A stretch of DNA of 64,000 bases from Massilia sp. Leaf139. GTDB taxonomy: Bacteria > Pseudomonadota > Gammaproteobacteria > Burkholderiales > Burkholderiaceae_D. The DNA lies in assembly GCF_001424165.1 (NCBI RefSeq), contig NZ_LMOJ01000001.1:461194-525193 (forward strand), written 5' to 3'. Both the position numbers and the translations under genes were made by a program. Position 1 is the first letter of the stretch; each line of letters begins with the position of its first letter. Shown here piece by piece: positions 19,445 to 28,498 of the stretch. The notes beneath the pieces were generated by a model. That model saw only the letters and a list, made by a program, of their open reading frames with translations, ran no database searches and had not been told where the DNA came from.

Positions 19445-20362
19445 ATGGGGCGGAAGTTCGATCACCTGGCCGACGTCGAGGTGTTTCTCAGCGTCGTCGA
19501 GCACGGTTCGTTCAGCGCGGCCGCGGTCGTGCTGTCGACCACGCCGTCGGTGCTGAGCCGGGCCGTGTCGCGGCTTGAGGCGCGGCTCGGCGCACAACTC
19601 TTGCGCCGGACGACGCGCAGCCTTAGCCTCACCGATGCCGGCCAGCGCTACGCCGACGAGGCACGCGACGCCTTCGCCCGGCTCGGTCAGGCCGAGCAGG
19701 CCATGCGCAGCACGACGGCGCAACTGAGCGGCAAGGTACGCATGAGCGTGTCCACCGGATACGGCCTGCAGCGCCTGCCGCCGGTGCTGGCCGCCTATGC
19801 GCGCGCCTATCCGCTGGTCGAGCTGGACGTCGACATCACCAACCGCAACGTCGATCTGGTGGCCGAGGGCTTCGACCTGGCGATCTGCTCCGGCCCGCTG
19901 CCGAGCAGCACGATGGCGTCGCGCCACCTGGAAGCCTCGCCGCTGTGCCTGCTGGCCGCCCCGGCTTACCTGGAGACGGCCGAACCGCTCGCGACGCTGG
20001 ACGACCTGGCGCGCCAGCAGTGCATCGCCTTCGTCCGGCCCAACACCGGGAGGGTATTTTCCTGGCAGCTGCGCGACGGCGAGCGCGACATCGACTGGAT
20101 CCCCCCGGCATCAGTGACGGTGTCGAGCGATGCGATGGGCGTCATTTGGCTGGCCGAGCAGGGCATGGGCATCGCACTGTGTCCGCGCCTGTTCGCAGAA
20201 GCCAGCCTGGCGGCGGGGCGGCTGGTGGAGGTGCTGCCGCAGCTGGGTGGACGGACGCGCCCGTTCTCGGTCGTCTATCCGGCCCACCGCGGCTTGTCGG
20301 CCGCGGCGCGGGCGCTGATCGACATGCTGGTGGCGGCGCGGGACGGGGCAGGCCGCACGTAG
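19445..20362 (+). CDS. LysR-family transcriptional regulator
   Basis: A 305-residue regulator. The N-terminal winged helix (about 1-65) has the recognition region SAAAVVLSTTPSVLSRAVSR, followed by the linker helix and a two-lobe effector domain (about 90-295). It belongs to the group of LysR proteins regulating nearby oxidoreductases or redox-stress genes. It is divergent from the nitroreductase gene, with an AT-rich 96-bp gap likely to hold its binding sites. The GAGGGAGC ribosome site fixes the start. Confidence 0.9.
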   Translation: MGRKFDHLADVEVFLSVVEHGSFSAAAVVLSTTPSVLSRAVSRLEARLGAQLLRRTTRSLSLTDAGQRYADEARDAFARLGQAEQAMRSTTAQLSGKVRMSVSTGYGLQRLPPVLAAYARAYPLVELDVDITNRNVDLVAEGFDLAICSGPLPSSTMASRHLEASPLCLLAAPAYLETAEPLATLDDLARQQCIAFVRPNTGRVFSWQLRDGERDIDWIPPASVTVSSDAMGVIWLAEQGMGIALCPRLFAEASLAAGRLVEVLPQLGGRTRPFSVVYPAHRGLSAAARALIDMLVAARDGAGRT

Positions 20363-20480
20363 CGCACCGGCACGCAAGAGAGGCAGGATCTGCGGAACCA
20401 TGTCGCCGACGGCGTAGGCCGGCAAACAGTCGTTGACACGAATACAGTTTTGACAGAAGGTGCAAAGCTGAGGGGTAACA

Positions 20481-20669
20481 ATGCCAACGCCTGACGGATC
20501 AGATAATTCTCGTGTGCCACAACCTACGCCTGCTTCCGATGACGAAAAAGCGGCAATGAAGCGTGCGCTGCGCAAGGAGAGCTCAACCGAGCTATTCGAC
20601 CGTTTGCTGCGTGAAAACGAGGCATCGAGAGTCGATGCCTCGGTCAGTCGCCGGACAGGCCGCGAATGA
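20481..20669 (+). CDS. Small hypothetical protein
   Basis: A possible 62-residue hydrophilic protein from an ATG that follows AGGGG with suitable spacing. It has no signal peptide or membrane helix. It is rich in charged residues (DDEKAAMKRALRKESS, FDRLLRENEASR) and probably helical. I recognise no family. It lies in a lower-GC part of the accessory block. The good ribosome site is the main support; it could be spurious. Confidence 0.4.
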   Translation: MPTPDGSDNSRVPQPTPASDDEKAAMKRALRKESSTELFDRLLRENEASRVDASVSRRTGRE

Positions 20670-20826
20670 TAGCGCGATCGGCAAGCGCCCAGCCAACGCG
20701 ATCTGGCAGGGAAATTCCAATGCAAGCGGTGCGCGCCGGATAGCCAAGGCCGCTACACTGATCGTTTCCATTCACCGCAAGCCTGCCGGCGCCATGGCAG
20801 GCAGCGACTTCTTACGGAATTCGATC

Positions 20827-21603
20827 ATGCTCCGCACCCGCTCGCGTAATTGCCGTACCTCCCGCACTCACCCCAGACTAGCCATCCTGCTGGCCTGCCT
20901 GTCGATGCTAGCGCAGCCATCGTCCGCCAGTCTCGATACCGCGGCACAGGCGGCGGCGACCGATACGCGCTATGAACGCGTCGTACCTAGCCCGGATGGC
21001 ATCGGCAAGCGCTACATGGGGCGCGAGATCGCCGGCGTGATGGGGTGGGAGGGCGCGCAATGGCTCGAGCGCGAAAGCCGCGCACGCGAGGAGCGGCCGG
21101 AATTGCTGCTGCGGGAACTGGCGCTGGGGCCCGGCATGACGGTGGCCGACATCGGCGCCGGCACCGGCTACTACACCTGGCAGCTGGCGAAAGGGGTCGG
21201 GCCCGGCGGACGTGTGTATGCAGTCGACGTGCAGCCGGAAATGATTCGCATGCTCGACAGGCAGATGGCGAAGCGCGGCGTGCGCAACGTGGTCTCGGTG
21301 CTGGGCAGCGAAACGAGCGTCAAGCTGCCGCCGGCCAGCGTCGACCTGGCCATCATGGTCGACGTTTATCACGAGCTCGCCTATCCCGCGGAGGTTCTCG
21401 ACAGCATCGTCGCCGCCCTGAAACCGGGCGGACGCGTCGTCTTCGTCGAATACCGGGCCGAGGATCCGGCAGTCGCGATCAAGCCGCTGCACAAGATGAG
21501 CGAGCGTCAGGTACGGCGCGAGGCCACGGCGCATGGTCTGAAATGGGAACGCAGCATCGGATCGCTGCCGATCCAGCATGCGATCGTGTTTCGCAAGCCC
21601 TGA
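20827..21603 (+). CDS. Exported class I SAM-dependent methyltransferase
   Basis: A 258-residue protein from the ATG at 20827; an in-frame ATG at 20794 is also possible. The N-terminus looks like a Sec signal peptide: basic residues, then LAILLACLSMLAQPSSAS. The mature part is a Rossmann methyltransferase: VADIGAGTGYYTWQLA binds SAM, YAVDVQPEMI is the acidic loop, and VDVYHEL follows strand 4. SAM is not normally found outside the cytoplasm, so export is puzzling, yet signal-bearing methyltransferases of this kind recur in proteobacteria. The substrate is unknown. Confidence 0.75.
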   Translation: MLRTRSRNCRTSRTHPRLAILLACLSMLAQPSSASLDTAAQAAATDTRYERVVPSPDGIGKRYMGREIAGVMGWEGAQWLERESRAREERPELLLRELALGPGMTVADIGAGTGYYTWQLAKGVGPGGRVYAVDVQPEMIRMLDRQMAKRGVRNVVSVLGSETSVKLPPASVDLAIMVDVYHELAYPAEVLDSIVAALKPGGRVVFVEYRAEDPAVAIKPLHKMSERQVRREATAHGLKWERSIGSLPIQHAIVFRKP

Positions 21604-21721
21604 ACGCAGCAGGCCTCGCTGGCGGAATGGGATTTTCGCCTCGGCTCGACAGGGGACGCTACAATGCGTCGGCCATCGGCCAGGAGCGACACGTTGCCGA
21701 CCCACAATCGGACAAGTTCTC

Positions 21722-22021
21722 ATGCACGCGATTTACTTCAGATGGAAAGTCACCTCGGGTCGAGAGGCGGACTTCGAGCAAGCCTGGCGGGAACTGACCG
21801 AGCTGGTACGCGACGAGCGGGGCGGTCTGGGCTCGCGTTTGCATCGGTGCGCCGATGGCCACTATTTCGCCTATGCCCAATGGCCGTCCGAAGTCGTATG
21901 GGCTGCACAGCCCGAACCTGGCGCACGCATGGCCGCGCTGCGACATCGGATGGGTGAATGCGCTGAACTCGTCGATGGCCCGCTACGAGGCGATGTCGTT
22001 GCCGACCTCCTGGTATCGTAG
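21722..22021 (+). CDS. Antibiotic-biosynthesis-monooxygenase-like small protein
   Basis: A 99-residue protein from the ATG at 21722. It begins with the beta-strand YFRWKVTSGREADFEQAWREL typical of dimeric alpha/beta-barrel ABM domains and continues with a GSRLHRCADGHYFAYAQWPS strand pair. ABM-fold proteins range from quinol monooxygenases to haem-binding and non-enzymatic proteins; no catalytic residue identifies the role. It stands alone between the exported methyltransferase and a small unknown gene. Confidence 0.6.
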   Translation: MHAIYFRWKVTSGREADFEQAWRELTELVRDERGGLGSRLHRCADGHYFAYAQWPSEVVWAAQPEPGARMAALRHRMGECAELVDGPLRGDVVADLLVS

Positions 22022-22077
22022 TTTCCGGTTTTAATCGACACCCAATACAAGCAAGCACATCAAACCCGCAAACACCA

Positions 22078-22323
22078 ATGACTGAAGAACATCACTTCGA
22101 GCAGATCGGCCGCTTCATCTACAGCGCATACCGGCACGGCGGCGACATCGTGGACGTCCATCGCTGGATGGCTGACGATCTTGGTCATGCGCGGCCGGCC
22201 GTCGGCGTCGAGGCGGTGCCTGCCGACCTGTATGCGGCATTCTTCGCCAAGCACGCGGGCGCCGATGCGTTCCAGGCCAGCCATGACCGCTTCGTCGAAG
22301 CGCTCAAGGCGCCTAGGGGTTGA
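22078..22323 (+). CDS. Small hypothetical protein
   Basis: An 81-residue soluble protein (MTEEHHFEQIGRFIYSAYRH at the N-terminus) with no signal peptide, membrane helix or family I recognise. It is rich in His, Ala and aromatic residues. Its stop lies 3 bp from the stop of convergent pilU. It is the last gene of the accessory block. Confidence 0.45.
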   Translation: MTEEHHFEQIGRFIYSAYRHGGDIVDVHRWMADDLGHARPAVGVEAVPADLYAAFFAKHAGADAFQASHDRFVEALKAPRG

Positions 22324-22326
22324 GCC

Positions 22327-23466
22327 TCAGGTATTGAGGGTAAATTCGGTAAACGAGGCCTCCGGCGGCTCATCTTTCTTGCGTACCGCTTCCTCCTGCC
22401 CCTGCGCCGGCCCGTTGTTGAGCAGCCAGAGCAAATTGGTCGCCGAGTCGGCGTTCGCCAGCGCTTCTTCCTGGGTCACGAGGCCCGCCTGCACCAGCGC
22501 CAGCAGGGCGCCTTCGAAGGATTGCGAGCCGGGCGACAAGCTCTTGTCCATCGCTTCCTTGATCGCGCTGAGTTCCCCTTTTTCGATCAGGTCGGCGATG
22601 TAGCGGGTGTTGAGCATCACCTCGACCGCGGGCTGGCGCGTGCCGCCGGCCGCTGCGCGCACCAGGCGCTGCGAGACGATGGCGCGCGTGGCCGAGGCCA
22701 GATCCTGCAGCAGGGCGGGGCGGTTCTCGACCGGATAGAAGCCGATGATGCGGTTCAGCGCGTTGTAGCTGTTGTTGGCGTGCAGGGTGGCCACCACCAG
22801 GTGGCCGGACTGGGCATAGGCGAGGGCCGCGCCCATGGTGGCCTGGTCGCGGATTTCGCCGATCAGGATCACGTCCGGCGCCTGGCGCAGGCTGTTGCGC
22901 AGGGCGAGCGCGAAGTCGGGTGCGTCGCTGCCGATCTCGCGCTGGTTGACGATCGATTTCTTGTTCTTGAAGAGGTATTCGATCGGGTCTTCCAGCGTCA
23001 GGATGTGGCCCGTGCGTTGTTCATTGCGGTAGTCGAGCATCGAGGCGATCGTGGTCGACTTGCCGGAACCGGTGGCGCCGACGACCAGCAGCAGGCCGCG
23101 CTTTTCCATGATCAGTTCGGACAGCACCGGCGGCAGGCCCAGTTCGGCCAGCGGCGGAATCGTGGCCGGCACGAAGCGGAACACGGCCGACACGCTGCCG
23201 CGCTGGCGGAAGGCCGACAGGCGGAAGCGTCCCAGGTTGGGAACCGAGACACCCATGTTCAGTTCGTTGGTGCGGTCGAGCTCAGCGCGCTGCTCAGGCG
23301 TGATGACTTCGCCCAGCAGGGAATCGATGTTGTCGGGGTCGAGCTTGTGCTGGTTGATCGGGATGAGGTTCCCGTTGATCTTGATGTGGACGGGAGAATT
23401 CACCGCGAAGAACATGTCCGACGCGTTTTTTTCCTTCATGAGCTGGAACAGGCGATCCATGGCCAT
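22327..23466 (-). CDS. pilU: Type IV pilus retraction ATPase PilU
   Basis: A 379-residue secretion-type AAA+ ATPase of the PilT/PilU group. Visible are the N-terminal PAS-like domain (NASDMFFAVNSPVHIKING), Walker A GATGSGKST, the Asp box TLEDPIEYLF, Walker B DVILIGEIRD and the His box SGHLVVATLHAN. The length and the tail (SFTEFTLNT) suit PilU rather than PilT. PilU works with PilT to pull back type IV pili for twitching and DNA uptake. No pilT is beside it; instead it sits between dapD and the accessory block. Confidence 0.85.
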   Translation of the reverse strand: MAMDRLFQLMKEKNASDMFFAVNSPVHIKINGNLIPINQHKLDPDNIDSLLGEVITPEQRAELDRTNELNMGVSVPNLGRFRLSAFRQRGSVSAVFRFVPATIPPLAELGLPPVLSELIMEKRGLLLVVGATGSGKSTTIASMLDYRNEQRTGHILTLEDPIEYLFKNKKSIVNQREIGSDAPDFALALRNSLRQAPDVILIGEIRDQATMGAALAYAQSGHLVVATLHANNSYNALNRIIGFYPVENRPALLQDLASATRAIVSQRLVRAAAGGTRQPAVEVMLNTRYIADLIEKGELSAIKEAMDKSLSPGSQSFEGALLALVQAGLVTQEEALANADSATNLLWLLNNGPAQGQEEAVRKKDEPPEASFTEFTLNT

Positions 23467-23520
23467 GTGTGTCTCCCCGGGGTGCTTTGGATGGTGCGGC
23501 AGATCAGGCGAACGTCGAAC

Positions 23521-23588
23521 GCGTGGACGGGAGACCCGTCCACCCTACAGCTGCGATCGTAGGGTGGACGGCTCTGCCGTCCACGCGT
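23521..23588. repeat. REP-like palindrome pair (GTGGACGG type)
   Basis: Two facing units: GCGTGGACGG-GAGA-CCCGTCCACC followed by CTACA at 23521-23549, and GTAGGGTGGACGG-CTCTG-CCGTCCACGC ending at 23586. The arms match the pairs at 5.4 and 33.2 kb. It lies in the 153-bp gap between dapD and pilU. Confidence 0.8.
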
Positions 23589-23619
23589 CAACCGGCGTTC
23601 GATCCGTCGAAACGGAAAA

Positions 23620-24444
23620 TCAAATCCCGCGCAGCAGCTCGTTGATGCCCGTCTTCGAGCGCGTCTGCGCATCGACGCGCTTGACGATCACCGCGCAATA
23701 CAGGCTGTACTTGCCATCGGCCGAGGGCAGGGAGCCCGACACGACGACCGAACCCGAAGGCACGCGGCCATACGTCACTTCGCCCGTTTCGCGGTTGTAG
23801 ATCTTGGTCGACTGGCCGATGTACACGCCCATCGAGATCACCGAGTTCTCTTCGACGATCACGCCTTCGACGATCTCCGAGCGGGCGCCGATGAAGCAGT
23901 TGTCTTCGATGATGGTCGGGTTGGCCTGCATCGGCTCGAGCACGCCGCCGATGCCGACACCGCCCGACAGGTGGACGTTCTTGCCGATCTGGGCGCAGGA
24001 GCCGACGGTGGCCCAGGTGTCGACCATGGTGCCTTCATCGACATAGGCGCCGATGTTGACGTAGGACGGCATCAGCACCACGTTCTTGCCGATGAAGGAA
24101 CCGCGGCGGGCGACGGCCGGCGGCACCACGCGGAAGCCGCCTTTGGCAAAATCTTCGGGCGTGTAGTCGACGAACTTGGTCGGGACTTTATCGTAGAACT
24201 GCATGCCGCCGCCTTCGACCGGGACGTTGTTTTCGAGGCGGAAGGACAGCAGCACGGCCTTCTTGATCCACTGGTTGACGATCCACTCGCCGCCTTCCTT
24301 TTGCGCCACGCGCAGGGTGCCCGCGTCGAGGCCGGCCAGCACTTCGGCCACGGCGCTGCGCACGTCGGCCGGGGCGGTCGATGGACTGAAGTCCGCGCGC
24401 TGTTCCCACGCGGAGTCGATGATGTTCTGGAGTTGTTGGGTCAT
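23620..24444 (-). CDS. dapD: Tetrahydrodipicolinate N-succinyltransferase
   Basis: A 274-residue left-handed beta-helix enzyme, the exact family length. It transfers succinyl from CoA to tetrahydrodipicolinate in the lysine/DAP pathway. The N-terminal helical domain (about 1-100) is followed by hexapeptide repeats ([44 protein letters not shown]). It lies 15 bp downstream of dapC, so the two form an operon. The pathway continues with dapE at 16 kb. Confidence 0.95.
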   Translation of the reverse strand: MTQQLQNIIDSAWEQRADFSPSTAPADVRSAVAEVLAGLDAGTLRVAQKEGGEWIVNQWIKKAVLLSFRLENNVPVEGGGMQFYDKVPTKFVDYTPEDFAKGGFRVVPPAVARRGSFIGKNVVLMPSYVNIGAYVDEGTMVDTWATVGSCAQIGKNVHLSGGVGIGGVLEPMQANPTIIEDNCFIGARSEIVEGVIVEENSVISMGVYIGQSTKIYNRETGEVTYGRVPSGSVVVSGSLPSADGKYSLYCAVIVKRVDAQTRSKTGINELLRGI

Positions 24445-24459
24445 GATGATGTTCTCGTT

Positions 24460-25695
24460 TCAGGAAGCTGTGCGTAGGGACTGGCAGAACTGGACGATGC
24501 GATTGGCCGCTTCCAGCCCTTCGTCGACGCCCGCCACCAGTGCCATGCGGATGCGGTTGCGGCCCGGATTGATCCCGTGCGCGTCGCGCGCGAGATACGA
24601 TCCTGGCAAAACCGTCACATTATATTCGGCGTAGAGCCGGCGTGCGAAGTCCGTGTCCGACAAGCCGGTACGGCGCACGTCGGCCCACAGGTAGAAGCCG
24701 GCATCCGGCAGTTCGACGTCCATCACCTCGCGCAGGAGCGGCGTGATGAGCTTGAACTTTTCCTTGTACAGCGTGCGGTTGTCCTGCACGTGGGTCTCGT
24801 CGTTCCAGGCCGCGATCGACGCCGCCTGCACCACCGGCGACATCGCACCGCCGCAGTAGGTGCGGTAGAGCAGGAAGCGCTTCATCAGGGCCGGGTCGCC
24901 GGCGACGAAACCGGAACGCATGCCCGGCACGTTCGAGCGCTTCGACAGACTGGAGAACACGATCAGGTTCTTGTACGCCGGCCGGCCCAGCTGGTGCGCC
25001 GCTTCCAGCGCGCCCAGCGGCGGCGCCGAACCCGTGTAGATCTCGGAATAGCATTCGTCGGCCGCGACCACGAAGCCGTAGCGGTCGGAGAGCTCGAACA
25101 GTTCGCGCCAATCGTCCAGCGTCAGCACGGCGCCGGTCGGATTGCCCGGCGAGCAGACGTACAGCAGCTGCACGCGCGCCCAGACTTCTCCCGGCACGGC
25201 GCTGTAGTCGGGCGCGAAGTTGCGCGCCGGGTCGGAGTTCACGAAGTACGGCGTGGCGCCCGCCAGGTAGGCCGCGCCTTCGTAGATCTGGTAGAAGGGG
25301 TTCGGGCACAGCACCAGCGGATCGGGGCGGCTGGCGTCGACGGCCGCGTGGGCGATGGCGAACAGCGCCTCGCGCGAGCCGTTCACCGGCAGGATCATCG
25401 TCGCCGGGTCGGGATGCGGAATGCCGTAGCGGCGTTCGAGCCAGCCGGCGATCGCCGCGCGCAGCGGCTCGCTGCCGACCGTGCTCGGGTAGTTCGACAG
25501 GCCGGCCACCGCATGCATCAGGGCCTTTTCGATAAAGGACGGCGTCGGGTGCTTCGGTTCGCCGATGCCGAGGCTGATCGGGGCCAGGCTGCTGTTCGGG
25601 GTCACGCCGGCGAACAGCTCGCGCAGCTTTTCGAAGGGGTAGGGATGGAGTTTGTCGAGATTAGGATTCACGGCAGGATTCACGGCGGGATTCAC
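24460..25695 (-). CDS. dapC: Succinyldiaminopimelate transaminase
   Basis: A 411-residue fold-type I aminotransferase. The PLP lysine is in SLSKRSNVPGMRSGF, with CSPGNPTGAVL and DECYSEIY in the cofactor site. It converts N-succinyl-2-amino-6-ketopimelate to N-succinyl-DAP. The start is uncertain: three GTG codons occur 12 bp apart in a direct repeat (frames opening at 25695, 25683 and 25671), giving a repeated NPAV segment before NLDKLHPYPF. No strong ribosome site favours one. A perfect TATAAT lies about 37 bp upstream. It heads the dapC-dapD operon. Confidence 0.92.
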   Translation of the reverse strand: MNPAVNPAVNPNLDKLHPYPFEKLRELFAGVTPNSSLAPISLGIGEPKHPTPSFIEKALMHAVAGLSNYPSTVGSEPLRAAIAGWLERRYGIPHPDPATMILPVNGSREALFAIAHAAVDASRPDPLVLCPNPFYQIYEGAAYLAGATPYFVNSDPARNFAPDYSAVPGEVWARVQLLYVCSPGNPTGAVLTLDDWRELFELSDRYGFVVAADECYSEIYTGSAPPLGALEAAHQLGRPAYKNLIVFSSLSKRSNVPGMRSGFVAGDPALMKRFLLYRTYCGGAMSPVVQAASIAAWNDETHVQDNRTLYKEKFKLITPLLREVMDVELPDAGFYLWADVRRTGLSDTDFARRLYAEYNVTVLPGSYLARDAHGINPGRNRIRMALVAGVDEGLEAANRIVQFCQSLRTAS

Positions 25696-25731
25696 GGCGG
25701 TCGAGATGAGTAACGCGATGCGAAAACGTCC

Positions 25732-25737
25732 ATTATA
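25732..25737 (-). promoter_or_regulatory. Likely -10 element of the dapC-dapD promoter
   Basis: A perfect TATAAT read on the minus strand, about 37 bp before the first possible GTG of dapC. I see no good TTGACA-like -35 at 16-18 bp, so this rests mainly on the -10. Confidence 0.45.
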
Positions 25738-25784
25738 GGCCCATAACCCAGGCCCATGACTTCGCTGCTTGAATCAGAACGCAC

Positions 25785-26846
25785 TCAGGGCGCACGCTCG
25801 CGCCAGGCCCCGGGATTGGTGCCCGACCATTCCTTGAACGCGTGGGTAAAGGCGCTCTGCTCCTGGTAGCCGAGCAGGAAGGCGATCTCCAGCAGCGACA
25901 GGTGGGGCTGACGTAGGTAGTCGCGCGCCAGCGCATACCTGGCCTCGTCGAGCACGCCCTGGTAAGTGGCGCCGGCCTCGGCCAGCTTGCGCTGCAGGGT
26001 GCGCGGCGACAGCTTCAGTTCAGCGGCAATCGTCGTCAGGCGCACGCGGTCGTGCGCCAGGTTGCGGACGACGGCCGCGCGCACCTCGGCCACGATGGGC
26101 GGCGCCTCGACGCGCCGGCTGAGCTGGCCGAGCTGGCGTTCAGCGTGCTGCTGCAAGACCGGATACAGCGTGGTGTCCGCGTTCGGCAGCGGCAGCGCCA
26201 GCAGGCTGGCCGCGAAGCGCGCGCTGTTGGCCGGCGCCTTGAAACGCGGCAGCTTGCCGAAAATGCGTTCGTATTCGGCGGTGTCGCCGGTAGCAGCGTG
26301 GGTAAGGCTGATCTCGGCCGGCGGCAGCTGGCCGCCCGCGAGCCAGCGCCCGAAGGTCTGGATGCCGGCGAAGACGCTGTCGGCCAGGTGGCGGCTGGCC
26401 TGCGGGTAGTGGCTGATCCATTCGTAGTGCGCGTCCGCTGCCTCGACCCGCAGGTGCGAGCGCCCCAGATCGTGCGCCAGCGCCTCGTAGCGCATCGTCT
26501 GATCGAGCGCCTGGCCGAAGTCGCGGCAGGCCAGCAGCACCAGGCCATACACGCTGTAGGTGCCGAGCTTCACGCATTCGCCGACGTGCAGGCCGAAGTG
26601 CGGATCCTGCGCCAATTCTGCACCGGCATCCAGCAGGCGCAGATAGTCGCTCGCCGCCAGCGAGTCGGGCAGCGGCGCCAGCGCGTCCGCCGGCAGCCCG
26701 GCCGCATGCGCGAGCATGGCGGGCGTGACGCCGCGCGCCAGGGCGGCGTCGAACAGGGGCTGGAGGTAAGCGCCGGTGACCCGTCCCGCGTTGGCGGCGG
26801 CCGGTGGCGCGATCGAGCAAGGCTGTGTCATAAAGGAGCAAGACAT
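25785..26846 (-). CDS. AraC-family regulator (arabinose-binding-domain type)
   Basis: A 353-residue regulator. An N-terminal sensory domain (about 25-215) is of the OruR/ArgR-like AraC type. The C-terminal pair of helix-turn-helix motifs (about 250-350) shows LSPRTLQRKLAEAG and LLEIAFLLGYQEQSAFTHAF. It is divergent from the flavoprotein-dehydrogenase-kinase operon starting at 26906, with a 59-bp gap, and is the obvious candidate controller of it. An ATG five codons later (26831) is an alternative start. Confidence 0.88.
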   Translation of the reverse strand: MSCSFMTQPCSIAPPAAANAGRVTGAYLQPLFDAALARGVTPAMLAHAAGLPADALAPLPDSLAASDYLRLLDAGAELAQDPHFGLHVGECVKLGTYSVYGLVLLACRDFGQALDQTMRYEALAHDLGRSHLRVEAADAHYEWISHYPQASRHLADSVFAGIQTFGRWLAGGQLPPAEISLTHAATGDTAEYERIFGKLPRFKAPANSARFAASLLALPLPNADTTLYPVLQQHAERQLGQLSRRVEAPPIVAEVRAAVVRNLAHDRVRLTTIAAELKLSPRTLQRKLAEAGATYQGVLDEARYALARDYLRQPHLSLLEIAFLLGYQEQSAFTHAFKEWSGTNPGAWRERAP

Positions 26847-26905
26847 GGCGGGCGTTCCCGCTTACTCTGGCATGAATGTCAACACGGAGTATAAAGGGAA
26901 CGCGC

Positions 26906-28498
26906 ATGAAACGGTGGAATGGCTGGGGCGAGGAATCGATCGATGTGGCGCTGAACGCGGACGCGCTGGGCTTCCTGGAGGCGCGCATCGGCCCCGGCAA
27001 GGCGCCGCAGGATGCCAGTTTCGAGGAGGCCTGCGCGGCGATTCCCGCGAGCCGCCTAGCGCCGCATGCATTGGTCGACACCGCGCCAAACGTGCGCGCC
27101 CTGCATGCGCTGGGCCAGAGCCTGTCGGATTGGCTGCGCCTGCGCCACGGCCGCCTGGGCGCGGTGCCCGACGGTGTCGCCTTTCCTGAAAGCGCAGAAG
27201 CAGTGCGTGCGCTGCTGGCCTATGCGGCGCAGAACGATGCCGCCGTGATTCCCTACGGCGGCGGCACCAGCGTCGCCGGCCACCTGACGGTGGGCGAGGG
27301 CAGGCCCACGCTGTGCATCGACATGGGACGCCTGCGCGCCATGACGGCGCTCGACCGCGAATCACAGCTGGCCACCTTCGGCGCCGGCGTCGCCGGGCCG
27401 GATCTGGAAGCGCAGTTGCGCGCCCATGGCTACACGCTCGGCCACTTCCCGCAATCCTTCGACTATTCGACCCTGGGCGGCTGGGTCGTCACGCGCTCCT
27501 CCGGCCAGCAATCGCTGCGCTACGGCCGCATCGAGCAGCTGTTCGCGGGCGGCCAGGTCGAGACCCCGAGCGGCACGCTGACCATTCCCACCTTTCCGGC
27601 GTCGAGCGCCGGCGTCGACTTGCGCGAGATGGTGCTCGGTTCCGAAGGGCGGCTGGGCATCCTGACCGAGGCGACGGTGCGGGTGAGCAAACTGCCGGAA
27701 TTCGAGGCCTTCCACGCCGTGTTCTTCCCCGACTGGGAGCGCGCGGTGCAGGCCGTCCGCAGCCTGGCGCAGGCGCGCCTGCCGCTGTCGATGCTGCGCC
27801 TGTCGAACGGCGTGGAGACGCAGACCATGCTGGCGCTGGCCGGCCACAAGCGCCTGGTCGGCCTGCTGGAACGCTGGCTGGGTTTGCGCGGCTGCGGCGA
27901 GGGCAAGTGCATGCTGCTGGTCGGCGCCAGCGGCGCCAAACGCCAGGCGCGCGCGGCCCTGGCCGCAGCCTTCGCGCTCTGCCGCACGCAAGCCGGCGTG
28001 CACATGGGACGCGGCCTGGGCGAGCGCTGGCGCAAGAACCGCTTCCGCAACGTCTACATGCGCAACAGCGCCTGGCGCCACGGTTACGCCATCGACACGG
28101 TGGAAACGGCCGTCGACTGGCCTGGCGTCACGCCGGCCATGGCTGCCATTGAAGCCGCGGCCGCGCGCGCTTTCGCCGAGCATGGCGAGCGGGTGCATGC
28201 TTACACCCACCTGTCGCACCTGTATCCGCAAGGCGCGAGCGTGTATTCCACGTTTGTGTACCGCCTGGCGGGCGATTACGACACCGACCTGGCGCGCTGG
28301 CGCGGCCTCAAGCACGCAGTTTCGGAGGCGATCGTCGCCAGCGGTGGCACCATCAGCCACCAGCATGGCGTGGGCAGCGACCACGCGCCCTGGCTGGAAC
28401 GCGAGAAGGGCGAACTTGGTCTGGAAGCGATGCGCGCGCTGTTCGGGCGCTTCGACCCGGACGGGTGCATGAACCCCGGCAAGCTGGTGCTGCCGTGA
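26906..28498 (+). CDS. FAD-binding oxidase, alkyl-DHAP synthase-like
   Basis: A 530-residue flavoprotein of the vanillyl-alcohol-oxidase family, start fixed by AAAGGGA upstream of the ATG at 26906. The FAD domain (about 90-270) has VIPYGGGTSVAGH and FPQSFDYSTLGGWV. The C-terminal domain has SHLYPQGASVYSTF and SHQHGVGSDH, aligning with the active-site Tyr and His cluster of alkyldihydroxyacetonephosphate synthase, which makes the ether bond of ether lipids. One residue of that His cluster is Gln here and the nearby Cys appears as Ser, so the chemistry may differ. The gene overlaps the next by 4 bp (GTGA). Confidence 0.8.
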   Translation: MKRWNGWGEESIDVALNADALGFLEARIGPGKAPQDASFEEACAAIPASRLAPHALVDTAPNVRALHALGQSLSDWLRLRHGRLGAVPDGVAFPESAEAVRALLAYAAQNDAAVIPYGGGTSVAGHLTVGEGRPTLCIDMGRLRAMTALDRESQLATFGAGVAGPDLEAQLRAHGYTLGHFPQSFDYSTLGGWVVTRSSGQQSLRYGRIEQLFAGGQVETPSGTLTIPTFPASSAGVDLREMVLGSEGRLGILTEATVRVSKLPEFEAFHAVFFPDWERAVQAVRSLAQARLPLSMLRLSNGVETQTMLALAGHKRLVGLLERWLGLRGCGEGKCMLLVGASGAKRQARAALAAAFALCRTQAGVHMGRGLGERWRKNRFRNVYMRNSAWRHGYAIDTVETAVDWPGVTPAMAAIEAAAARAFAEHGERVHAYTHLSHLYPQGASVYSTFVYRLAGDYDTDLARWRGLKHAVSEAIVASGGTISHQHGVGSDHAPWLEREKGELGLEAMRALFGRFDPDGCMNPGKLVLP

